A stretch of DNA of 8,453 nucleotides, from positions 1 to 8,453 of the forward strand of contig CAMAUF010000072.1 of NCBI GenBank assembly GCA_945861295.1, in the 5' to 3' direction. This document shows, piece after piece, positions 1 to 6,700 of the stretch; positions within the stretch are counted from its first letter, which is position 1; every line of letters begins with the position of its first letter. A model generated the notes under the pieces. That model worked only from the letters and a program-made list of their open reading frames with translations. It searched no databases and was not told the DNA's origin. Origin of the DNA: a bacterium (lineage in GTDB: Bacteria; Chloroflexota; Dehalococcoidia; Tepidiformales; Tepidiformaceae). The position numbers and the translations under genes are program-made.

Positions 1-77
1 TGGCCCAGCTCCGCGCGCAAGAACGTCTTGACCTCAGCCCGAAGGGCCTCGTCTTTCTCGCCAAATCGCAAATCCAT
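1..77 (-). CDS. Acyl-CoA dehydrogenase, N-terminal fragment (cut by window edge)
   Basis: Only the first 25 or so codons lie in the window. They read MDLRFGEKDEALRAEVKTFL and then RAELG. This is the usual opening of an acyl-CoA dehydrogenase: a short 'D-F/L-x-F' strand, then the first helix of the all-alpha N-terminal domain ('E-x-E-A-L-R-x-E-V-R-x-F-L'). The family oxidises acyl-CoA to trans-2-enoyl-CoA with FAD, passing electrons to electron-transfer flavoprotein in the cytoplasm. The ATG at 77 is preceded by AGGTG with a 6-nt spacer, which supports this start. It lies 114 bp downstream of the crotonase gene on the same strand, and the pairing of a dehydrogenase with a hydratase-family enzyme supports the call. 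The FAD-binding and catalytic regions are outside the window, so substrate class cannot be judged. Confidence 0.75.
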   Translation of the reverse strand, partial: MDLRFGEKDEALRAEVKTFLRAELG

Positions 78-191
78 CAGCTGCACCTATCCTTCGAGCC
101 CGTGAAATCGTTGAGCGCTATTCTCGCCGAGCGCGAGCCTTCGGGCCAAGCCGGACCGCGCGCGCCCAGACCTCGTCGCAGGCCAAAGTCG
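78..191. other. Intergenic gap between crotonase and acyl-CoA dehydrogenase
   Basis: This 114-bp gap separates two minus-strand genes. It holds the AGGTG ribosome-binding site of the dehydrogenase (plus-strand cacct at 84-88) and a weak 5-bp inverted repeat (ctcgc 123-127 / gcgag 133-137) without a T-run. I see no convincing terminator or promoter, so cotranscription of the two genes is plausible. Confidence 0.4.
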
Positions 192-1028
192 CTATGCGTC
201 GAACGGGCGCTCCGCCCACCACGGGTAGAACGCGGGCATGTCGACGCTCGGCCGCATCGTGAACGTTGGCGCACGCTTTTCGAGGAACGACGCGACTCCC
301 TCGCCAGCGTCCGGCAACTGGCCCATCGCCTGGACACCCTTGGAGTCGAGCTGGTGCGCCGTCATCGGGTGGTCCGCGCCGAGCATCTTCCAGAGCAACT
401 GCCGCGTCAGCGCGACCGACACGGCCGAAGTGTTATCGGCGATCTCGCGAGCGATCTCTCGCGCCTTCGGTAGAAGTTGGTCGGCCGGCAGCACGTCTTG
501 GACGAGGTTCGCCGCCTTCGCTTCGTCTGCGCCGAAGACGCGTCCCGAAAAGCACCACTCGAGCGCCTTGCTGATGCCCGCGATCCGGGGCAGGAACCAC
601 GAACTCGCCGATTCCGGCACAATGCCCCGCCGCGCGAAGACGTAACCGAACCGCGCCGCCTCGGAGGCGAGGCGGATATCCGCGGCGAGGATCATCGTCG
701 CCCCCATCCCGACCGCGGCCCCGTTGATCGCGGCGATGATCGGCTTCTTGCAATCGAACATTCGCAGCGTCAGGAGGCCGCCGGGGTCGCGCGGACCAAT
801 TTCGGCGAAGACGTTGCCGCCCGAAACGTCGGCGCCGGCGCAGAACCCGCGCCCTGCGCCCGTAAGGATGACCACGCGGACGGCGTCGTCTCTGTCGGCT
901 TGGTCGAACGCGTCGACCAGTTCAAGGGTCATCTCAAGCGTAGCGGCGTTGAGCTTTTCGGGGCGGTTCATCGTGATCGTGAGGATTCCGTCGTCAACGG
1001 CGTAGAGGACATGGGCGTAAGTCGGCAT
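192..1028 (-). CDS. Enoyl-CoA hydratase/isomerase (crotonase) family protein
   Basis: A 278-residue protein, typical length for a crotonase-fold enzyme. Visible family marks are the N-terminal strands with 'ITMNRPEKLNA' (about 18-28), the oxyanion-hole segment 'GFCAGAD' (61-67), the second oxyanion helix 'INGAAVGMGA' (101-110), and 'AADIRLAS' (115-122). The two catalytic glutamates of classical enoyl-CoA hydratase (rat E144 and E164) align by eye with T111 and F131. Instead there is 'RRGIVPESASSWFLPR' (133-148), whose E139 is a candidate acid/base; the C-terminus 'FYPWWAERPF' looks typical of that subgroup. It therefore binds and stabilises an acyl-CoA thioester enolate, but hydration in beta-oxidation is uncertain; isomerase or another acyl-CoA chemistry is possible. 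A start at 1055 (nine more residues) is open, but the ATG at 1028 gives the usual family N-terminus and follows a TANNNT hexamer. It precedes an acyl-CoA dehydrogenase on the same strand. Confidence 0.9.
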   Translation of the reverse strand: MPTYAHVLYAVDDGILTITMNRPEKLNAATLEMTLELVDAFDQADRDDAVRVVILTGAGRGFCAGADVSGGNVFAEIGPRDPGGLLTLRMFDCKKPIIAAINGAAVGMGATMILAADIRLASEAARFGYVFARRGIVPESASSWFLPRIAGISKALEWCFSGRVFGADEAKAANLVQDVLPADQLLPKAREIAREIADNTSAVSVALTRQLLWKMLGADHPMTAHQLDSKGVQAMGQLPDAGEGVASFLEKRAPTFTMRPSVDMPAFYPWWAERPFDA

Positions 1029-1040
1029 CGGGCCAGTGTA
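1029..1040 (-). promoter_or_regulatory. Putative -10 of a leaderless crotonase transcript
   Basis: On the minus strand TACACT (1040-1035) is followed by six bases and then the ATG at 1028. No Shine-Dalgarno sequence precedes the ATG. TANNNT about 6-7 nt before the start codon is the known arrangement for leaderless mRNAs in several high-GC bacterial lineages. I see no good -35 at the expected distance. Confidence 0.35.
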
Positions 1041-1064
1041 ACGGACTGGCGACACGGCCGCGGA

Positions 1065-1098
1065 TCGACCGCTCGGCCGGCGCCGCTACCATGGTGCC
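1065..1098 (+). promoter_or_regulatory. Putative promoter of galU, leaderless type
   Basis: TACCAT (1087-1092) lies six bases before the galU ATG at 1099. TCGACC (1065-1070), which matches TTGACA at four of six positions, lies 16 bp further upstream. There is no Shine-Dalgarno sequence in front of galU, so transcription starting at or next to the A of the ATG would explain translation. The arrangement is the mirror of that in front of the divergent crotonase gene. Confidence 0.4.
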
Positions 1099-1977
1099 AT
1101 GCCACCAGTGCGTAAGGCCGTCATCCTCGCCGCCGGCATGGGCACTCGCATGCTGCCGGCGACGAAGGCCGTCCCCAAAGAGATGCTGCCGATCGTCGAC
1201 AAGCCGCTGCTGCAGTACGCCGTCGAAGAGGCCGCCGCCGCCGGGATCGAACAGGTCATCTTCGTCATCGCCGAAGGCAAGGAGGCGGTCCGGGAACATT
1301 TCGGCGCGGGCGGGCGAGTCGCCGCCTTGCTTCGGGCCAAGGGAGACGCGGCCGGCCTCGCGCTCGTTGAAGGGCCGGCCCAGCTCGTCCGCTTCGCCTA
1401 TGTGTATCAGGATGCCCCGCTTGGACAGGCCCACGCCGTCAATTGCGCACGCGACCTGATCGCCGGGGAGCCGTTCGCCCTCTTCTTCGCCGACGACCTC
1501 ATCCTCGGCCCGGAGCCTTGCATCGGCGAATTGATCGCCGCCCACCAGGCAACGGGCGGCAGCGTCGTCGGCGTCGAGGAGGTGCCGGCGGAGCAGATCC
1601 CCCAGTACGGCATCGTCGAACCGGCGACCGGAGAATCGGGGAACCCGCTCCGGCTGAGCGGCCTCGTCGAAAAGCCCCGCCTCGAAGACGCGCCCTCGAA
1701 CCTTGGCGTCGTCGGCCGGTACGTCCTGAGCGCGACAACGCTGGACCATATCGAGCGCTCGCGGCCGGCGATCGCGGGAACGGAGCACTACATCACCGAC
1801 GTCCTCCTCTCCCAGCTCGCGGCCGGGGAGCCGGTGAGTGCGATGCGCTTCAAGGGAGTACGCTACGACACCGGCCGTCCGCTCGGATACCTGGTGGCGA
1901 ACATCGCCGCCGCGTTCGAACGGGAGGCACTCCGTCAGCCGCTCGCAGAGCGCCTGCGGGCATTCCTCGGAGGGTAG
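1099..1977 (+). CDS. galU: UTP--glucose-1-phosphate uridylyltransferase
   Basis: A 292-residue cytoplasmic nucleotidyltransferase that makes UDP-glucose from UTP and glucose 1-phosphate, feeding glycan, glycolipid and UDP-sugar synthesis. The diagnostic N-terminal signature is present: 'AAGMGTRMLPATKAVPKEML' (11-30), then 'PIVDKP' (31-36). Further marks are 'PLGQAHAV' (107-114), the metal-site 'FADDLI' with D132-D133, 'PQYGIV' (168-173), 'LVEKP' with K192, 'IAGTEHYITD' (225-234), and 'GVRYDTGRPLGY' (253-264) near the sugar-phosphate site. All are GalU features rather than those of RmlA or GlmU, and the length is normal. It is the first gene of a plus-strand operon; its stop is 9 nt from the next start, and the end of its sequence (GGAGGG) may serve as that gene's ribosome-binding site. 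A close paralogous specificity cannot be fully excluded, but the family call is firm. Confidence 0.94.
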   Translation: MPPVRKAVILAAGMGTRMLPATKAVPKEMLPIVDKPLLQYAVEEAAAAGIEQVIFVIAEGKEAVREHFGAGGRVAALLRAKGDAAGLALVEGPAQLVRFAYVYQDAPLGQAHAVNCARDLIAGEPFALFFADDLILGPEPCIGELIAAHQATGGSVVGVEEVPAEQIPQYGIVEPATGESGNPLRLSGLVEKPRLEDAPSNLGVVGRYVLSATTLDHIERSRPAIAGTEHYITDVLLSQLAAGEPVSAMRFKGVRYDTGRPLGYLVANIAAAFEREALRQPLAERLRAFLGG

Positions 1978-1986
1978 TCGCCCGGG

Positions 1987-3339
1987 ATGAGACTTCTGAC
2001 CATCGGCTATGCCCTGCCGCAATACGAAACCGATAACCACAGCATCTTCAACGCGCCAAGCTGGTTCGACTACGAGGCCGTGCTCATCGACCCGGCGGCC
2101 TTCACCGCACAGACGGCAAAGTTCCTCGCTGGCGAGGAATACCTGACGCACGACGACCGCCCGGTCATCAATGGCGCCTCCACCCCGACGCAGGCCTCGG
2201 CGGGCGAACACCTGCAGCGGCGCGCCGACGAGGCCGCGAGATTGCTCGACGCGGGCGGCCTGATCGTCGTCTTCGGGAGGCCCAACGCGACTCAGCCTGG
2301 CCTCATTGGCTTCGAAGGACTCGACCGCTACTTCTGGCTCCCGGCGCCGGCTGGCATGCATTGGGGAAGCCCCGTGCTCCGGGCGGCGGAAGGCAAGACG
2401 GTACGGATCGTCGCGGAAGACAGCCCCTTCGCCGGCATCTTGCGCGACTACCGCCAGTACTTCGCCTATCGTGCGATTTTCGATGGCAACAACCGCGCCG
2501 TCCGCCAACATGGCCGGGTGATCGCCGCTGGCGGATCCGACGTGCCTATCGCCGTCCAATTCCGCGTGCTCTCCGGGACGGTGCTCTTCCTTCCTGCCTT
2601 GAGCGACGACATCACGCACGAGCGTTCGGTGCTCGCCGAGCGCACGATCGACGCCGCCCGGCAGCTTCTGCGACAAGCCACACCTTCCGATGCGCCGTAC
2701 TGGACTGGCGGCATCGACATCCCTGGATTAAATGACCGCTCACAGGAGCTTGGCGAGGCGAACGCCGCCCTCGAAGACGCAAGGAAGCGCAGCGAAGAGG
2801 CGCAGGCGAAGGTAGAGGCGCTCGCGGTTCACCGGCGGCTGGTCACCGATGACGGCCGGTCGCTGACGGCGGCGGTGGGAGCTGGCCTGGAACTCCTCGG
2901 TTTCGCCGTCACGCGCGACGAGGAAGGCCGCCTGTCGATCGAAGACGAAGGTCAGACCGCGCTCGTCGAGTGCGAGGGCAGTCGCGACGAGGTCGTCGAA
3001 TGGCCGTACGTCCGCCTGCAGCGTCGCCTGGAAGAGCGACTGCTCAAGCAAGGCGAATTGCTCCATGGCGTCGTCATCGCCAATGGCTTCCGCGGTCAGG
3101 AACTCGGACAGCGGCCGCGGCAGTTCACCGACGCGCTCCGGATCGCCTGCCAGAACTACCGCTTCTGCCTGGTGACCGGCGAGACACTGCTCGACCTCGT
3201 GCGCCGGGCACTCGCGGGCTTGTCCGATAGCCAGCGGCTCGGCCTTCGCCGACGGATCTTGGCGGCGGCCGGCCACCTCGACACGCCCCACGCCACCGGC
3301 GAGGCCGTCGCCGAACCCAGCCCAGAACCGATCTTCTAA
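1987..3339 (+). CDS. Uncharacterised protein: GATase-like N-terminus, coiled coil, PD-(D/E)XK-like C-terminus
   Basis: I do not recognise a named gene. Residues 1-230 look like an alternating alpha/beta fold of the class I amidotransferase/ThuA type: strand 'MRLLTIGYAL', strand 'DYEAVLID' (28-35), helix then 'GGLIVVFGRP' (90-99), and a late strand 'GTVLFLPAL' (197-205). No Cys-His-Glu catalytic set is visible. Residues about 247-285 form a charged Ala/Glu/Lys-rich coiled coil. Residues 286-410 resemble a restriction-endonuclease-like fold: helix ending in 'LELLGFAV' (301-308), an acidic strand 'RLSIEDEG' (315-322), 'ALVECEGS' (325-332), then 'HGVVIANGF' and 'FCLVTGETLLDLV'. The position of the catalytic E-x-K is E328-C-E330, so nuclease activity is doubtful. 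There is no signal peptide or membrane segment. The start follows GGAGGG by 12 nt. Position between galU and a cupin suggests cotranscription, not a function. Domain calls are by eye. Confidence 0.75.
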   Translation: MRLLTIGYALPQYETDNHSIFNAPSWFDYEAVLIDPAAFTAQTAKFLAGEEYLTHDDRPVINGASTPTQASAGEHLQRRADEAARLLDAGGLIVVFGRPNATQPGLIGFEGLDRYFWLPAPAGMHWGSPVLRAAEGKTVRIVAEDSPFAGILRDYRQYFAYRAIFDGNNRAVRQHGRVIAAGGSDVPIAVQFRVLSGTVLFLPALSDDITHERSVLAERTIDAARQLLRQATPSDAPYWTGGIDIPGLNDRSQELGEANAALEDARKRSEEAQAKVEALAVHRRLVTDDGRSLTAAVGAGLELLGFAVTRDEEGRLSIEDEGQTALVECEGSRDEVVEWPYVRLQRRLEERLLKQGELLHGVVIANGFRGQELGQRPRQFTDALRIACQNYRFCLVTGETLLDLVRRALAGLSDSQRLGLRRRILAAAGHLDTPHATGEAVAEPSPEPIF

Positions 3340-3364
3340 GAGGCAACTCGACCGCTACGACGTG

Positions 3365-3372
3365 AAGGAGGT
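3365..3372 (+). promoter_or_regulatory. Strong Shine-Dalgarno of the cupin gene
   Basis: AAGGAGGT lies five bases before the ATG at 3378 and is nearly a full anti-Shine-Dalgarno match. It fixes the cupin start and shows that this genome uses SD-led initiation inside operons even though the first gene here appears leaderless. Confidence 0.8.
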
Positions 3373-3377
3373 AGGAC

Positions 3378-3764
3378 ATGGTCCGAGTGACACGGCCCAA
3401 TGAACGGGACAGCGGCACAGCCCAGACGCCGGGCATGAAGCGCGAGGCCGGCATCTCCGCGGCCCTTTCCGGCGCGGCCGGGCTCTGGATGGGCACCGCC
3501 CTCAACGCTCCCGCGGCCAAGAGCGGGGTCCACCATCATGGCGCCAACGAAAGCGGCATCTACGTCCTCCGCGGGCACGTGCGCTTCCGTTGGGGCCCGC
3601 AACTCGAACACGTCGTGGACACGAACCCCGGCGACTTCGTCTTCGTTCCGCCTTATGAGGTGCACATGGAGGAGAACCTCGACGAAGATGGCGAGGCGGA
3701 GCTGCTTCTCGCGCGAAACAGCCAGGAGCAGGTCGTCGTCAACGTCCCCGACCCGCGCGGCTAA
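3378..3764 (+). CDS. Small cupin domain protein
   Basis: A 128-residue single-domain cupin, normal for a stand-alone conserved beta-barrel. Motif 1 is 'GVHHHGANESGIYVLRG' (50-66), with H52, H54 and E58 as metal ligands. Motif 2 is 'GDFVFVPPYEVHMEEN' (85-100), matching G-x5-P-x4-H-x3-N, with H96 as the fourth ligand. All four metal-binding positions are kept, so a metal-bound active or sensing site is expected. Such proteins include isomerases, dioxygenases and small-ligand binders; the sequence does not show which. There is no signal peptide, so it should be cytoplasmic. It follows the preceding gene by 38 bp with its own strong ribosome-binding site and is probably the last gene of the galU operon. 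Its last 26 bp, including the stop codon, overlap the 3' end of the convergent surface-protein gene. Confidence 0.9.
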   Translation: MVRVTRPNERDSGTAQTPGMKREAGISAALSGAAGLWMGTALNAPAAKSGVHHHGANESGIYVLRGHVRFRWGPQLEHVVDTNPGDFVFVPPYEVHMEENLDEDGEAELLLARNSQEQVVVNVPDPRG

Positions 3765-6700
3765 CGGTCTTCCGCTTCGCCGCGACCGCCCCGAGCGCTG
3801 CCAACAGCGCCAGCGTCAAAGCAGCCGCAAGCGACCGCCAGGCCAGCGTCGCAGCTGGCTCGCGCCCCGACCCGGTGCTGGGCGGGCCCGGCGCTTCGAC
3901 CGCGCGCGTGACCGTTGTTGTGGGCACAGAGGCGCTGGCCAGCGCCGAGGGCGATGGGAAGGGCGTGCCGGGCGCGACGCTGGCTGAGACGCCCGGGTTG
4001 GGAAAGGCTGGCGCGACCCTGAACAGGCCGAAGTCCACCGTCAGATTGGAACTGTCGTCGGGGACACTGTCGTTGTAGCCCGGCGTTGGCTGCTCGCCCA
4101 CCGGCGCCGAGTTAAGGGCTACGTGGACCACGCCGGAGCGGATGCGGCCACCCGTTAGCGTGCCGTTGTCGTCGCCGTCAACGGCGCCGTCTGGGTCTGG
4201 CGCTGGTTCGAACGGGCCTCGCACCGAGCCGACCACCCCCGTGCTGGTCACGAAACCTGGCGGCGGCGCCACTTCGACCAAGTAGGCGCCCGGCGCGATC
4301 TGGGTGAACAGGTAATATCCGCGAGCGTTCGTCAACGTGGTGGCGACAAGGGAGAGCCCGTACGGCGTCAACAGGTTGACCACGACACCGCCAAGCCCGG
4401 CCTCGCCGCCACCGAAGACGCCGTCGTTGTCCGCGTCATCCCACACCAGGTTGCCCAGGCTGGCGCGCCGGAGGTCGGGCACGGGAGCAAGGGGCCGCCT
4501 CAAGCCGAAGTCGAGCGTACGGTTGCTGTCCCGGTCCGGCGCGGGGTCGATCAGGTCGGCCGGCGCCGGCTCGCCCTCGGGTTCTGCGCCCTCGTCGAGG
4601 GTCACGACCGCAGACCGAACCCTAGCGGGGCCGATGACGACGCCGTTGTCGTCGTCATCGATCCCGTTCTCCGGGTCAGCCGACGTGGGCCCGTCCGTCG
4701 AACTCACGAAGCCTTCCGGCGTCTGAACCTCCACGTAGTAACGGCCGGGAGGGAGCCCGGTGAAGAGGTACCCGCCATCCGGGCCAGTATCGTCCGTCGC
4801 CGTTGGTGAGGCCGCGCCCGCCCGGTAGAGCCGGACGACGACGCCGGGGATGCCTCGCTCACCAGGGTCGCGTAGCCCGTTGTCGTTCGTGTCCTCCCAG
4901 ACTCGGTCGCCCAGGCTCAACTCCGGGACCGGCGCCTCCTGGACTTCGATCACGTAGTCTTCCACCTCGCCCGCGTCTGCTGGCCCGTCCGGGCCGAGGC
5001 CAGGCGCGAACGATAGCCGGAAACGCACGCCGAGGGGCACTCCCGTGACGGCGTCAGCGGGCACTTCGAAGACCACCGGAATTGGGCCCGCGAAATTGCC
5101 CGGGATTGCGGCCGCTTGCCGCTCGGCGTCGTCGCCGAAGTCGCCATCGCCGTTCCAGTCGACGAAGGCGGCGAGGTGGGCGGACTGCTGGGCGCCATTC
5201 GTCACCGCGACCCGGAATCGTGCGAAGCCGCCCACGACCGCCGACCGAAACTCGACGCCGTCTTCGTCGTCGGCTCCGACGGCGTCGTCGCCGCGGGCGT
5301 GGTTCGAGGGCAGCCCATCGGCCTCGGCGTCGATTTGGGCGCCCAACCTCAGGTCATCGACGATCCGATGGTGCGGCCCACCGGCGGCACGGCTAACGTT
5401 GTAGCCCGTCCCCTCGGGCAAGTCGCCCCAGTCGTCCGGCGAAGCACAGATCAGATAGTGGTCCTCGACCTCGCCGCCCTCGGCGAATCCCGTCGGCCCT
5501 CGGCCCGGCGAGCGACTGAGGATGAGCCGAAGGGCCAGCGGCGTACGGCCGTCACAGACGGCGGCGCCGGGCGTTGACAGATCGACGCGTACCGCGCGGT
5601 CCGTGGCGTCGGCAACCGCGACCTCAGCCTGCTCTCCGACGTCCGCGAAGTCGCCGTCGGCGTTCCAATCAAGGAACGCGACCAGCGCGGCCGCTGCGCC
5701 CGTGGCGTTACGTACGGCGACCCGCAGGGTCGACACAGATCCAGCGGTCAGCTCAGCTGAAACGAGAGCGTCCTCATCGTCGAGCCCGTTCACATCATCG
5801 CCGGTGGCGTCCGTCACCGGCGCTCCGTCTAACTCGGTGTCAGCTTTCGCCCCGAGGGAGAGGCCAGCGGCGACCAGCCGACGCGGGCCGTCGTCGACCC
5901 AGGAGGTTCGGTACGGCGACGGCAGGTCGCCGAAGTCCAGGCCATCGCACTGCACAAGGTAGTCCTCGACTTCGCCATCCAGGGCCGCGCCCGTGGGCAT
6001 CCCGGCTGCCCCTTCGTCGGTGGAGATCCGGACTCGGATCGCGGCGGGGGGCGGCCACAGCTGAGGCCGCCGGCATCCAGCGACAGTTCGAGCGAGCCCG
6101 ACGCGGCCAACGTGGAGAGGGAGCCCTCGCTGGCGACGAAGCTTCCATCGCCATCCGCGTCGAAGAAGACGCCGACGTACGCCGCGCCGCCGGTGCTGTT
6201 CGTGAATTCGATGGCTATCGCCACCTGCGCCGGCGTCCGGAGAAAGGCGACACCGTCTTCGTCGTCGCTCCCAGCGGCGTCATCGCCGTTCGCTTTCTGG
6301 GACGGCTGTCCGTCGGGATCGCCATCCGGCAGAGCGCCGAGCGAGAGCGACGGCGTAGGAATGTGCGACGGACCGCCCTCCGCTGCGGACGTCGGAAACG
6401 GCGCGGGAAGGTCACCCCAGTCACGCTGCAACACTTCGAAGAAGCCGTCTTCCACCTCGCCATCGGGGGCATACCCGTTGGGGCCGAGAACGCTGACCGA
6501 ACTCATCCGCAGCCGGTAGGGGACAGCACCGGAGGCAGCGCTGGGAGCAGTGACGCCGAAAAAGGTCACGGCCCCGCCGCCGCTGGACCCAGCCGCTTGG
6601 TAGGTTTCAGCAGCCGCGAAGCTCCCGTCCTTGTCCCAGTCGACGAACAGCCACAAGCCGGCATCGCCGCTGCTGGTGAAGGGCACAACGACATCGAGGG

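Noticed and set aside
123..137. Terminator between crotonase and acyl-CoA dehydrogenase
   Set aside because: The stem is only 5 bp with no T-run on either strand, which is expected by chance at this GC content.
1029..1055. Earlier crotonase start at 1055
   Set aside because: It adds nine residues not expected in the family, has no better ribosome-binding site, and would place the TACACT hexamer inside the gene.
477..1115. 212-codon plus-strand open frame opposite the crotonase
   Set aside because: No family features; it runs across the divergent promoter region and into galU, so it is a shadow.
994..2676. 560-codon minus-strand open frame opposite galU and the following gene
   Set aside because: It is antisense to two well-supported genes, has a charged, low-complexity composition with no recognisable motif, and is the usual mirror frame of GC-rich coding DNA.
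3739..6000. A separate gene starting at the ATG at 6000
   Set aside because: There is no ribosome-binding site or signal peptide there, it would start in the middle of a GEVED module, and the missing half of that module is encoded just upstream in another frame.
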